Below the pieces are notes generated by a model. It did no database searches. It was not told where the DNA came from and saw only the letters and a program-made list of their open reading frames with translations. A stretch of DNA of 64,000 nucleotides from assembly GCA_013388745.1 (NCBI GenBank), contig JACAER010000034.1:186001-250000 (forward strand). Reading direction: 5' to 3'. This document shows, piece after piece, positions 49,060 to 57,571 of this stretch. Origin of the DNA: Chloroflexota bacterium (GTDB taxonomy: Bacteria > Chloroflexota > Anaerolineae > Aggregatilineales > Phototrophicaceae). Position numbers and translations under genes: made by a program. How positions within the stretch are numbered: position 1 is the first letter of the stretch; each line of letters starts with the position of its first letter.

Positions 49060-50925
49060 TCAGCGTCCGCCCTGGACCTCAAAACCGCACGCGAACTCAA
49101 AATCCGCTGTGCGCCGGCTGGGACTGGCCGGGCACGTCGCCAGCAGCACATTGCCGTGCAGCACCTCAAAGGTTGCCCCTGCTTCGTCGCTGATCCAGAA
49201 CTGCCGCGCGGTGTTCAACTGCCGCCAGCCCTGGCGGCTGCTGCATACGGCGTCGTCCGCCTCCAGAAACGTGAAGGCATTCGTCCAGACCTGCAAACAA
49301 GCATTGCTGCGAAAACGCCCTAAAGTGCTGTCATTTGTCCAATCGTTAGAGGCAAAATCGTATTCCGTGCCAGCAGCGTCCGTGCGCACAAAAAACAGGT
49401 CGGTGATGTCCTGCCCGTTCTCTGAACGGTTAACCAGCACCAGCGTGCGATGATCGTAGTACAGCATCAGCGGCCAGTTTTCCGGCGTCGGCGTCGCGCT
49501 CGGCACGATCACCGCCAGAGTCGGTTCGTCAGTCGGCCTCGGCGTGCGGCTGGCTGTCACTGTGGCCGTCGCCCGTTCAGTGGGCGTCGCGCTGGGACGC
49601 GGCGTGGGCGAAGGCCGCGTCGCTGTCGCGCGCACGGTGCGAGTCGGGCGCGGCGTGTCGCTTGCGGTGGCCGCCGCCACAAGCGCCAGCGGCGAAGCGG
49701 TTTCGGTGGTCTCTGCCGCTGCTGCCAGAAGAGTAGGCGTGGCTTCTCGGCCCTGATTATTGTTGAACAAAAAGAGCGCTAACGCCGCCAGAATGCCAAC
49801 AAAAATCAGCACGCCGGCCACCACTGACGGGGACAAGCGCCGCTTTTTCGCCGGCAGGATTTCCGCAGGCGGCATGATCTGACTGGGGCGTTTCGGTTCG
49901 GAAATCGTCGGGCTGTCGTCCAGCGGACTTGCCGGGCGCAGCTTCCTGTACGTATCCGTGCGCAGCAGCGCGTCGGCAGTGGGCGGCGTCGGTTTGGAGA
50001 CCGCCATCGGCGCGGGGATCATCGGCTTGGGGCGCGAACCGGGTTTGTCGTGCAAATCCTGTATGCTGTCCTCTTCGGCCATGCCCATCGCATATTCCAC
50101 AGCGCGCGCGAATTCCAGTCCGCTGGCGTAGCGTTTGCGCGGCTCTTTGTCCAGCATCTTCAGCACGACCGCTTCCAGTTCTGCCGAAATATTGGGGTTC
50201 AGCGCGCTGGGAGGCGGCGGCGGGTCACTCAGATGCTTGAGCGCCACACTCATCGTCGAGCGATCGTCGAAGGGCACGCGCCCGGTCAGCATCTCGTACA
50301 GCACGATGCCCAGCGAATACAAATCGCTCTGCGGCACAGCGCGCGCCGATGACACCGCCTGTTCCGGCGCGATATAGTGGACGCTGCCAAAGGTCGAGCC
50401 TAAGGTGCCTTCGGGCACGCTCAGCGCCAGCCCGAAATCCATCAGGACCGACTGCCCGCTGGGCGTCACCATGATGTTCGAGGGTTTAATGTCGCGGTGA
50501 ATCACGCCTTCGCCGTGCGCGTAATCCAGCGCCGAGCAGATGTCCTTAACCACATGCAGCACCTGCGCGTAGGGCATTTTGTCGGCTTTTTCGTTGTGAT
50601 CTTTGATGATCTGGCGTAAATCCTGCCCGCTGATGTACTCCATCGCCATATAGTACATCTGCCCATCTTCGCCAAACTGGTAGATGTTGACGATGTTGGC
50701 GTGCTTGAGGCGGGCGATGGCGCGCGCCTCGCGCCGGAAGCGTTCGCGGTATTCGGCTTCAGTCTCGCGCGTGACCAGATGCGCGTCGATGATCTTCACG
50801 GCGGCGTTGCGATCGAGGCGTTCATCATACCCTTTATAGACACGCGCCATCCCGCCTTGTCCGAGCATCTCCAGAATCACATAATCGCCGAGTTTTCTGC
50901 CGAGCAGCGGGTCAGTGATCGACAT
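49060..50925 (-). CDS. Membrane Ser/Thr protein kinase (PknB-like) with extracytoplasmic domain
   Basis: A 621-residue Hanks-type kinase. The catalytic domain (about 13-275) shows LGQGGMARVYKG, the catalytic Lys44 (AVKII), HRDIKPSNI at 143-151 and DFG at 163-165, then GSVHYIAPEQ, so it should be active. A Pro-rich linker leads to one membrane helix near residue 370-390 (VVAGVLIFVGILAALALFLF). A Pro/Thr-rich stretch follows (about 405-480) and a C-terminal beta-rich extracytoplasmic domain with several Cys. The external domain may sense a ligand. A TATAAT lies 42 bases upstream. Possible substrates include FHA proteins, such as the FHA-FHA-TIR protein at 61396, but this is not shown. Confidence 0.93.
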   Translation of the reverse strand: MSITDPLLGRKLGDYVILEMLGQGGMARVYKGYDERLDRNAAVKIIDAHLVTRETEAEYRERFRREARAIARLKHANIVNIYQFGEDGQMYYMAMEYISGQDLRQIIKDHNEKADKMPYAQVLHVVKDICSALDYAHGEGVIHRDIKPSNIMVTPSGQSVLMDFGLALSVPEGTLGSTFGSVHYIAPEQAVSSARAVPQSDLYSLGIVLYEMLTGRVPFDDRSTMSVALKHLSDPPPPPSALNPNISAELEAVVLKMLDKEPRKRYASGLEFARAVEYAMGMAEEDSIQDLHDKPGSRPKPMIPAPMAVSKPTPPTADALLRTDTYRKLRPASPLDDSPTISEPKRPSQIMPPAEILPAKKRRLSPSVVAGVLIFVGILAALALFLFNNNQGREATPTLLAAAAETTETASPLALVAAATASDTPRPTRTVRATATRPSPTPRPSATPTERATATVTASRTPRPTDEPTLAVIVPSATPTPENWPLMLYYDHRTLVLVNRSENGQDITDLFFVRTDAAGTEYDFASNDWTNDSTLGRFRSNACLQVWTNAFTFLEADDAVCSSRQGWRQLNTARQFWISDEAGATFEVLHGNVLLATCPASPSRRTADFEFACGFEVQGGR

Positions 50926-50966
50926 AAGGGTTTCACATTGTCCACGATGTTAAAGTAATTGGCCTC

Positions 50967-50972
50967 ATTATA
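50967..50972 (-). promoter_or_regulatory. Possible -10 box (TATAAT) for the Ser/Thr kinase gene
   Basis: A perfect TATAAT 42 bases before the kinase start; no strong -35 at normal spacing. Confidence 0.35.
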
Positions 50973-51060
50973 GCTCAAGCATGAGGCGAAAAACGAAAAA
51001 GGTAACAATTTATCACGAATTTTTTGCGAACATAAATTTTTTGTGAAGGAAAGCGGGGCT

Positions 51061-52212
51061 TCAGCGCAGCGCCAGCGGCAAGAGCAGCGTGATGGCCCAC
51101 AACAGGCTGTAGCGCAGGGGCCGCCTCCCGCGAAAGCGCAGCGCCGCATACAACACATGGGCGATCACCAGTCCGGGGATAAAGCGTAAAATGCCGAGCG
51201 GTTCGCGATAGGTGGAAAACGGCACGAACAGCATGACGGCGGCATTGGCGAACAGTAGATAGGCATAAACATGGGTGTGCAGGCGCGCGCCGACGATTTC
51301 GCGCGCGCTGGCGACCAGCCCCCACAGCGCCGGCAGCGCCGCCACCAGCAGCGCCACGCCGCCCAACAGCACAAACGCGCCAAAACTGCCTTCTGTCCAG
51401 ATGCGCCAGAGACCGTTGAAGGGGATGATTTCAAAGGGCGTGCCGCCCGCGCCGCCGCTGCCCACGCCGAACGTCCCTAACCAACTGTACAGGTACAACT
51501 GCCACAGGGCGAAGGGCAGCCCGGTGATCAGCAGCACGCGCAGCGCCGCGCCCCAGTGCCGCCCCGCCGCATAGTACAGCGCAAATGCTGCCGCGAAAAT
51601 CAGCGTCGTTTCTTTGGCCAGCGCCGCCAGCGCCAGTGCCGCAGGCATCCCCCAGCGCCCGCGCCAATCGTCGCGCTGTTCGTCAGGCGCAGCCCATGAT
51701 TTTTGCCCCCACCACAGCGCCAGCAGCACCAACCCATAGGCCAGCGGTTCGGGCGTGCTCAGGCGCACCGCGATTACCAGCCCGCCGAACAGCCCATAGG
51801 CCAGCGCGTAATACGGGCTGGCTTTTTGCGCCACCAGCAGACGTTCCAGCAGCGCTGTGCTGCCCACCAGCGCCAATAGATTCAGCGCGACAAAGACCAG
51901 TGGGATGAGTGGCGCAAAGCCCAGTGTCAGAATACGCCCGACTATGGGCAGCAGAATACGCTGATAGCGATAGGCCGGCGCATCGATGCAGGGCGCGGCG
52001 TTCTGCGGATCGCGCGCGATATAGTAGGCGAACTGACCATCGTAGCCGTTTTCCGGGCCGATGCTGCATTCTGCGGCGCCGCTGCACGCCGCGAAGCACG
52101 GCCCCAGCGTGACAAAAACCCGCGTATCGCTGCCCTGTGTCAGCAGCGTATACAGCAGATAGGCCGCGCACACCAGCAGGACGATGCGATGGGGGCGCCG
52201 CGCCGCGCTCAT
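51061..52212 (-). CDS. Polytopic membrane protein, cell-surface polymer type
   Basis: A 383-residue integral membrane protein with about nine hydrophobic helices. The segment NGYDGQFAYYIARDPQNAAPC followed by AYRYQRILLPIVGRIL is a pattern I associate with membrane proteins of surface glycopolymer synthesis (AZOBR_p60025-like), sharing the fold of GT-C glycosyltransferases; this is from memory and not a search. It starts by overlapping the biotin carboxylase stop by 4 bases (ATGA), so translation is probably coupled. A role in polymer or lipid modification is plausible but not shown. Confidence 0.65.
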   Translation of the reverse strand: MSAARRPHRIVLLVCAAYLLYTLLTQGSDTRVFVTLGPCFAACSGAAECSIGPENGYDGQFAYYIARDPQNAAPCIDAPAYRYQRILLPIVGRILTLGFAPLIPLVFVALNLLALVGSTALLERLLVAQKASPYYALAYGLFGGLVIAVRLSTPEPLAYGLVLLALWWGQKSWAAPDEQRDDWRGRWGMPAALALAALAKETTLIFAAAFALYYAAGRHWGAALRVLLITGLPFALWQLYLYSWLGTFGVGSGGAGGTPFEIIPFNGLWRIWTEGSFGAFVLLGGVALLVAALPALWGLVASAREIVGARLHTHVYAYLLFANAAVMLFVPFSTYREPLGILRFIPGLVIAHVLYAALRFRGRRPLRYSLLWAITLLLPLALR

Positions 52213-53720
52213 AGGCGCCCCATGCGGAAAGAGTCGGCGTGCGCCCAGGGTTCGGGCGCGTCTTCACTGGTGTGCCCTGTCTGCGCTGCCCCGACAGCCT
52301 GGCTGTCATGCAGCGCCGCCGCCAAAAGCGCCATGTCGGCCTGGTTCGTCAGCGGCTCGCGCAGTCCTTGCAGCAGATCATCCAGATTTTCTTCGATAAA
52401 GGCCGTATGCACTACGCCCGCTGTGAACGCCGGGTGTTCCAGCAGGGCGCGCAAAAAGGCTGTGTTGGTCGTTGTGCCCAGAATCACCGTGTCGCGCAGG
52501 GCTTTGCTCATGCGCTCGATAGCCGCCGCGCGCGTGCGCTCGTAAACGATAATTTTGGCGATCATCGGGTCGTAGTGAAGGCCGATGCTGTCGCCCGACT
52601 GCACGCCAGAATCGACGCGGATGCCCGGCCCTTCCGGCGGTTGGAACAGCAGCAGCGGCCCGATCGCCGGCAAAAACTGGTTCAGCGGGTCTTCGGCATA
52701 AATGCGGCATTCGATGGCGTGTCCGCGCTGGCTCAGGTCGCTTTGCGTGAAGGGCAGTTTTTCGCCCGCTGCGACAGCAAATTGCAGCTTGACCAGATCA
52801 AGCCCCGTCACCAGTTCCGTCACCGGATGCTCGACCTGTAAGCGCGTGTTCATTTCCAGAAAGTAAAATTCGCCCTGCGCGCTGGCGATAAATTCCACCG
52901 TGCCGGCGTTGGTATAGGCCACGGCCTGCGCCGCGCTGACCGCTGCCTGTCCCATCTGCGCGCGGATTTCCGGCGTCAGCAGGGGCGAGGGCGATTCTTC
53001 GATCACTTTTTGATGGCGGCGCTGGGCGCTGCATTCGCGCTCAAACAGATGCACGGTGCTGCCGTGCGCATCGGCCAGCACTTGTATCTCGATATGCCGC
53101 CCGTGTTCGATATAACGTTCCAGGAACAGGCGCGCGTCACCAAAAGCGTGCAGCGCCTCACGCCGCGCCCCGGCCAGCGCGTCCGGCAAATCCTGCGCGC
53201 GCCGGACAATGCGGATGCCTTTGCCGCCGCCGCCGCCCGCCGCTTTCACCATCAGCGGATAGCCGATTTTGTCGGCAGCGGCCAGAAAATCGTCTTCGGT
53301 CGCGTCATCGGCCTGAAAACCGGGCACGAGCGGCACACCCGCCGCCTGCATCAGCGCGCGCGCTTCGGTCTTCACGCCCATTTTGCGGATGGCGTCCGGC
53401 GGCGGCCCGACCCATACGAGTCCGGCATCCAGCACAGCCTGCGCGAACTCTTCGGCCTCCGAAAGAAAGCCGTAGCCAGGGTGTACGCAGTCGCAGCCGG
53501 CTTTGCGCGCGACCGCGATCAGTTTTTCGATGTTGAGGTAACTTTCGGCGGGGGCCGCGCCGCCGAGCAAATAGGCTTCGTCGGCCATCTGCACATGGCG
53601 CGCCTGCCGGTCTGCGTCTGAATACACGGCGACGGCCTGCATTCCCAGCTCAAAACACGCGCGCAGGATCCGCACAGCAATTTCGCCGCGATTGGCGATT
53701 AAGCATTTTTGCAGTTTCAT
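52209..53720 (-). CDS. accC: Biotin carboxylase (acetyl-CoA carboxylase subunit)
   Basis: A 503-residue biotin carboxylase that carboxylates biotin with ATP and bicarbonate. Motifs are the N-terminal KCLIANRGEIAVRI, YLNIEKLIAVARKAGCDCVHPGYGFLSE, the ATP-grasp glycine-rich MVKAAGGGGGKGIRIV, the QRRHQKVIEESPSP segment and the catalytic LEMNTRLQVEHPVTE. It could belong to acetyl-, propionyl- or other acyl-CoA carboxylases; no BCCP or carboxyltransferase gene is next to it, so the complex is unresolved. Its 3' end overlaps the following membrane gene by 4 bases. The C-terminus is ~50 residues longer than a minimal AccC. Confidence 0.92.
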   Translation of the reverse strand: MKLQKCLIANRGEIAVRILRACFELGMQAVAVYSDADRQARHVQMADEAYLLGGAAPAESYLNIEKLIAVARKAGCDCVHPGYGFLSEAEEFAQAVLDAGLVWVGPPPDAIRKMGVKTEARALMQAAGVPLVPGFQADDATEDDFLAAADKIGYPLMVKAAGGGGGKGIRIVRRAQDLPDALAGARREALHAFGDARLFLERYIEHGRHIEIQVLADAHGSTVHLFERECSAQRRHQKVIEESPSPLLTPEIRAQMGQAAVSAAQAVAYTNAGTVEFIASAQGEFYFLEMNTRLQVEHPVTELVTGLDLVKLQFAVAAGEKLPFTQSDLSQRGHAIECRIYAEDPLNQFLPAIGPLLLFQPPEGPGIRVDSGVQSGDSIGLHYDPMIAKIIVYERTRAAAIERMSKALRDTVILGTTTNTAFLRALLEHPAFTAGVVHTAFIEENLDDLLQGLREPLTNQADMALLAAALHDSQAVGAAQTGHTSEDAPEPWAHADSFRMGRL

Positions 53721-53780
53721 AAACTCATTTGTTCGCTTTTAAAAATCGTTCTTTTGCCTATTGTAGCGCGTTTGTACCCG

Positions 53781-54224
53781 TTAGTCTTTTTTGCTGCTCT
53801 TAGAGGCGGGGGTGATGTCCGTCTGGGGGCGCTGGTATTCGCGCGTGTAATCGGGGTCGGGATACACGCCGCCTGTCAGATGCACGATGGCAATCCACAG
53901 ACCGCGTCCGCAGCGGTAGAACAGCGCGCAGAAGGCCAGAGTATACAGCACCCAGAAGGGAAGCTGCGCCAGCGCATCCAGCGTCGCCAGCGCATCCACC
54001 ACGAAAAAGCCCAGCAGCGCGCTGATTTCCGCCAGCGCGACCGTAATATACAGCCCGCCGACCGATTCACCGCTGCCGCGTTCATAGCGCGCGCCGCAGT
54101 AGGGGCAGGTGGCGTGAAACCTGAACCAGCCAGCAGCCATTTTGCCCAGTCCGCAGCGCGGACAGCGCAAAAACAACCCGGTTTTGAGCACACGCAGCGC
54201 GTTTAACAAACGGCGGATATACAT
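53781..54224 (-). CDS. DUF983 membrane protein
   Basis: A 147-residue protein with the DUF983 pattern: a zinc-knuckle-like LRCPRCGLGKMAAGWFRFHATCPYCGARYERGSGES and then two membrane helices (YITVALAEISALLGFFVV and LPFWVLYTLAFCALFYR). The family is common in bacteria and its function is unknown. It is preceded by GGCGATG-like sequence only, so the ribosome site is weak. It ends 61 bases before the biotin carboxylase start, on the same strand. Confidence 0.85.
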   Translation of the reverse strand: MYIRRLLNALRVLKTGLFLRCPRCGLGKMAAGWFRFHATCPYCGARYERGSGESVGGLYITVALAEISALLGFFVVDALATLDALAQLPFWVLYTLAFCALFYRCGRGLWIAIVHLTGGVYPDPDYTREYQRPQTDITPASKSSKKD

Positions 54225-54285
54225 AACATCGCCCTGTTTTGTGGATATGCCGATTGTAGCACAGACCGCGCCGCCCGCTCATCTC

Positions 54286-54315
54286 TTACTGACAACTGAA
54301 AACTGACGACTGACC
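54286..54315. repeat. Short CTGACAACTGAAAACTGACGACTGAC repeat
   Basis: Imperfect ACTGA(C/A)AA-type units repeat three to four times between two minus-strand genes. No function is evident. Confidence 0.35.
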
Positions 54316-54603
54316 TTATTCCGCTTTCGGGCGTTTGAACACGCAGAAATACGTGCTTGTCCACGAGCGCCCGCCGCTGCCCGAATCGTGCATCAGCACA
54401 TCGGCATTTTCGCCCACGTACACCGGCTGCATGTGGACAAGTTCCCAGCCGTCTTCGCCCAGCGCGTCCAGGCGCGGGATCATCGATTCAGGCGTATTGC
54501 GCGGGATGCCGCTTTTCCAGTCCCAGCGTTCTTCCAGAAAATCGGCAACGTTTTTGGCTTCGGCTTTGACATACAGCGTGAGGTACTGCCACTTTTGCGC
54601 CAT
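54316..54603 (-). CDS. DUF4177-like small protein
   Basis: A 95-residue soluble protein with AGGAG 7 bases before the ATG. It has a beta-alpha-beta pattern: KWQYLTLYVKAE, then LDALGEDGWELVHMQPV and STYFCVFKRP, in which the GEDGWELV segment resembles DUF4177-type proteins. The function is unknown. The frame is open further upstream to 54729 but that part overlaps the terminator of the next gene and shows no conserved sequence. Confidence 0.75.
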   Translation of the reverse strand: MAQKWQYLTLYVKAEAKNVADFLEERWDWKSGIPRNTPESMIPRLDALGEDGWELVHMQPVYVGENADVLMHDSGSGGRSWTSTYFCVFKRPKAE

Positions 54604-54667
54604 ATCATGCTCCTGTGATTCGCTTCTGTGAGGCAAATACGCAGCAGAGGCCGCCAAAGTTGCCGAC

Positions 54668-54699
54668 AAAAAACGCCCCCGCCGCATCCGGCAGGGGCG
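54668..54699 (-). terminator. Intrinsic terminator of the SH3/CARDB lipoprotein gene
   Basis: A GC-rich stem (GCGCCCCTGCCG/CGGCGGGGGCG, one mismatch) with a 4-base loop is followed on the minus strand by six T. It lies 21 bases past the stop of the gene at 54720. Confidence 0.85.
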
Positions 54700-54719
54700 C
54701 TTATCGGTGCGCGCGAGAC

Positions 54720-56027
54720 TCAGGAACAACTCCCGCCTAAGGTATAGGTTGTGCTGCTCGTGTTGTCGTTGTCGTTCGAATCCGGCACCTGATTGTTCGG
54801 ATCGAGCGTGATGGTCACGGTATACACCTGGCCGCCGACTCTGGCCGGGAAGATGTCGGGCAGTTCCGCGACGAAATTGCCGCCTGGCTGGATGATCTGC
54901 GAAACGGCCACGCTGCGGGTGATGGGATAATCGCTGCCGGGGCCGGTAATCGTGGCGCCGACAAAGAAACCTGTCGCTGTCGGCTGATTGCCGCTGTTGG
55001 TGATATTCACGCGGATACGGAACGTGTCGCCACAGAACGGAGCGCTGATCTGTGTATTGCCCGATACACTGAAAAACACGGGCGCATTGGCGACGAGATT
55101 CGCCCCGCTTGTGCTGCCGCCTGTCGTCCCGCCTGTCGTGCCCCCCGTCGTCGGCGTGGGCAGCGGCGGGTTAGTCGGCGGCGCTGCGGTGGGCAGCGGC
55201 GGGCCGGCGTCCACCGGCAGAGTCGAAACATCGCCCGAAACCGTCACCAATCCCGCGAAGACCCAGCCATCGGCGTTGAAGTAGCGGATTTTGTACCAAT
55301 CGCCCGCCGGGTTGCGCGCGATAATTTCGGCGGTCGCGCCGGCGGCCAACCCACCGAGCGGCGGGTTAAAGAGCGTGCTGGGGCCGCTGCGCACGTTGAT
55401 GCCCTGATTGGTCGTCAGGGTGGGGACGCTGGCAGTGGGCGGCGGCGGCGGCGTATCGCTGGCGGCCGTCGTTGGCGTCGCAGAAGGCGCGGCGGCGGTG
55501 GTCGCCGTCGGCGTGTTGGCTGCGCTGCCGCCGGTTGTGCCGCCAGTGCTGCCGCCTGTCGTAGATCCGCCGGGCGTGTTGGCCGCCGGGGCGGAGGGTT
55601 CTTCGGTCGCTAACGCGGCTTGGGCCACCACGTTAAAGGTCACGGTCGCTGCTTGGCTGGCGCTGCCATCGGCGCGGAAGGCCGTCACACTGGCGGTATG
55701 CGCGCCTTCACCGGCGGCGCTCCAGCGCTGGCTGACGCTGAACACGGCGGCGGCGCTGCTGTTGGGATTTTCCAGCGTAGCGATAATCGTGCCGTCGAGA
55801 CTGAATTCTACACGGGCGATGTCCGGCCCGGCATTGCTGATAGACGCCTGAATGTTGACCGCTACGCCTTCGAGATAGGTATTGTTCGGCGCGGGCGCGA
55901 CCAGCGTGACCACCGGCGCGCCGCTGAAAGTCTGCGCCGGGGACTGGCCGGGCGCGACCAGCGTACAGGCCGACAGAGCGATCACCAGCAGGACGAGCCA
56001 CAGGCGCGCTAATTGGCTTTTGTCCAT
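54720..56027 (-). CDS. SH3b/CARDB-domain lipoprotein
   Basis: A 435-residue lipoprotein. The signal peptide MDKSQLARLWLVLLVIALSAC carries a lipobox with Cys (about residue 21). Residues ~35-135 are an Ig-like domain (VVTLVAPAPNNTYLEGVAVNIQASI, ARVEFSLDG). Ala/Thr/Gly/Pro-rich linkers enclose an SH3b domain (about 205-270, TNQGINVRSGPSTLFN, WYKIRYFNADGWVFAGLV). A CARDB-type domain ends the protein (NITNSGNQPTATGF, YTVTITLDPNNQVPDSNDNDN). These modules bind surface polymers, so a cell-surface adhesion or matrix role is plausible. The ATG at 56027 has AGGAG upstream; the frame extends to 56219 without support. Confidence 0.85.
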   Translation of the reverse strand: MDKSQLARLWLVLLVIALSACTLVAPGQSPAQTFSGAPVVTLVAPAPNNTYLEGVAVNIQASISNAGPDIARVEFSLDGTIIATLENPNSSAAAVFSVSQRWSAAGEGAHTASVTAFRADGSASQAATVTFNVVAQAALATEEPSAPAANTPGGSTTGGSTGGTTGGSAANTPTATTAAAPSATPTTAASDTPPPPPTASVPTLTTNQGINVRSGPSTLFNPPLGGLAAGATAEIIARNPAGDWYKIRYFNADGWVFAGLVTVSGDVSTLPVDAGPPLPTAAPPTNPPLPTPTTGGTTGGTTGGSTSGANLVANAPVFFSVSGNTQISAPFCGDTFRIRVNITNSGNQPTATGFFVGATITGPGSDYPITRSVAVSQIIQPGGNFVAELPDIFPARVGGQVYTVTITLDPNNQVPDSNDNDNTSSTTYTLGGSCS

Positions 56028-56323
56028 CCCACATTCTCCTGCAAAAGCGATTTGAAATGTGAATGGTAGCGCACGCGCGCCATTTCTGCGAGTTACCGCC
56101 GACAGTTGGCCGCCGCCCGCCGCCCAAAACGTAGGGCAAGCGTAGGGCGCTGCCGCGCGCGGGCTTAAATTTTTTAACTTTGCCTGTTCCCGCCTGTTTA
56201 TCCGGCCTTCGCGGTACAATCGATAACATGAAGCATGTGTTTATGAGCGAACATTCACCACGCGGGATAAAAACACGGCCTTTCTTCGCGGTTTTCGTGT
56301 TTTGCTAACCGCTAACTGCTAAA

Positions 56324-56339
56324 AGCTATTTTCAGGAGA
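56324..56339 (+). promoter_or_regulatory. Shared 5' leader motif, copy 2
   Basis: The same 16 bases as 39053-39068, ahead of uspA. Upstream of both copies lie AGCTAACAGCT or GCTAACTGCTAA sequences, so the similarity extends beyond the ribosome site. Confidence 0.45.
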
Positions 56340-56346
56340 GTTAACC

Positions 56347-56820
56347 ATGGCGCATTCCCACCAACGTTATCACCGCATCCTCGTGCCGCTGGACGGTTCT
56401 GGCTGGGCGAAGCGTGCCGTGCCGCACGCCGCGGATCTGGCGCGCGCCAATGACGCCGAACTGATCCTGCTGCATGTCTTCAAGACAGCGGCTTCCGAGT
56501 TCATCGACCAGGTGGCCTTAGCCGGCCAGGACGCGCAGATCGACGCCGCCCGCCAGCAGATGAAGCAGTACCTCATGGGGCTGCGCAGCGAACTGCGCGA
56601 GGAAGGGCTGAACGTGCGCGTGCAGTGGATCGAAGGCAGCAGCGTCGCGCATCTCATCTGCGATTACATCAACGCCGAGGGGGTCGATCTGGTGGTGATG
56701 AGCACGCACGGCGGCACGGGGCTGCGGCGCTTTCTGTTCGGCAGCGTCACCAACCAGGTCATGCAGGGCATCAAAGCACCCGTGCTGCTGATTCGCCCCG
56801 ACGAAAGCGAAGGAGCCTAG
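56347..56820 (+). CDS. Universal stress protein (UspA family)
   Basis: A 157-residue UspA-fold protein with RILVPLDGSGWAKRAVPHAADLARANDAELILLHV at the N-terminus and the ATP-binding G-x-x-G-x-x-S/T-type motif near VVMSTHGGTGLRRFLFGSVTNQVM, which fits the ATP-binding UspA subgroup. A dimer is expected in the cytosol. The ATG at 56347 is preceded by AGGAG. Lone gene. Confidence 0.9.
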   Translation: MAHSHQRYHRILVPLDGSGWAKRAVPHAADLARANDAELILLHVFKTAASEFIDQVALAGQDAQIDAARQQMKQYLMGLRSELREEGLNVRVQWIEGSSVAHLICDYINAEGVDLVVMSTHGGTGLRRFLFGSVTNQVMQGIKAPVLLIRPDESEGA

Positions 56821-56877
56821 CCTGCTTGCCAGTTCACGCGCCCTGCGCTAAGATTCCCCTAGCAAAAGGGTAAAGCA

Positions 56878-57168
56878 ATGACTAAAGTTTTCATCAGCGG
56901 CACAAATCGTGATCTGGTGAATTTCCACATGGCGGCGCACGAGGCCTGCCTCGATCTGCGCCTTGAACCGGTAGACATGAAAAATTTTCCCGCCGAAAGC
57001 AAAGGCGCAACCCAGGCGAGTCTCGATCATCTGGACGAATGCGGCCTGTATGTTGGCATCTTCGCTTTTCGTTATGGCTACGAAGAGGAGGGCTACGGCG
57101 GAGGCAGCGTCACAGAGAAGGAATATGGTCACGCCGAGAAAAACGGCATGGATCCGCCCGCCACATGA
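56878..57168 (+). pseudogene. Truncated DUF4062 protein
   Basis: A 96-residue fragment that matches the N-terminal end of DUF4062 proteins: TKVFISGTNRDLVNFHMAAHEACLDLRLEPVDM, ESKGATQASLDHLDECGLYVGIFAFRYGY and SVTEKEYGHAE. Complete DUF4062 proteins continue into a larger C-terminal region. Here the sequence ends in MDPPAT and is followed directly by a dispersed C/G-rich repeat, suggesting the gene was cut at the repeat. DUF4062 is often N-terminal to effector or STAND-type modules. It may still be translated, as AAAGGGTAAAGCA precedes the ATG. Confidence 0.72.
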
Positions 57169-57571
57169 CGGTTTGACCCCACCCCCGGCCCCCTCCCCGA
57201 TTTCAAGGAGGGGGAGCAGGAGGGGCGGGGTGATCGTATCAAACTTGTGCGACAGGTTTTGTGCGCTCTTGACCCACCCCAGCCCCGTCCCCGGTGTAAG
57301 CTTCGCTTACCTTAGCGGAGAGAGGCTAAATGCGTGTGGATTCCCGCCTTTGCTCCCCCTTTCTCCGCAAGCGGAGAAAGGGGCCGGGGGGATAGGGGTC
57401 GCTGATTGCGCATAATAACGTTTTGATGCGATTACCCTGTTCGCTCGCCGCAAACGTGGGCAGCGGCAATTTTCAAAAGTGTCGCCCCCTGAACCGCCAG
57501 CGGCCATGGCCCCGGAGTAGGAAAAATCACCTGTTGCGCGCGCGCCAGTTTGCCGCGTTATAATGCACATT
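57169..57571. repeat. Intergenic repeat block with copies of C/G-rich hairpins
   Basis: The block has no credible gene. It holds copy 2 of the CTCCCC/GGGGAG repeat (57178-57232; 57185-57205 is identical to 33841-33861), then a second hairpin-rich unit (57285-57400, with CTTTCTCCGC/GCGGAGAAAG arms near 57358-57378 and GTAAGCTTCGCTTAC at 57296-57310). Further on, the stretch 57405-57550 is unremarkable apart from a -10 box for the next gene. Confidence 0.7.
57559..57564 (+). promoter_or_regulatory. -10 box (TATAAT) for a leaderless lipoprotein gene
   Basis: TATAAT ends 7 bases before the ATG at 57572; a TTGCGC 19 bases upstream (57534-57539) may be the -35. No Shine-Dalgarno is present. Confidence 0.5.
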
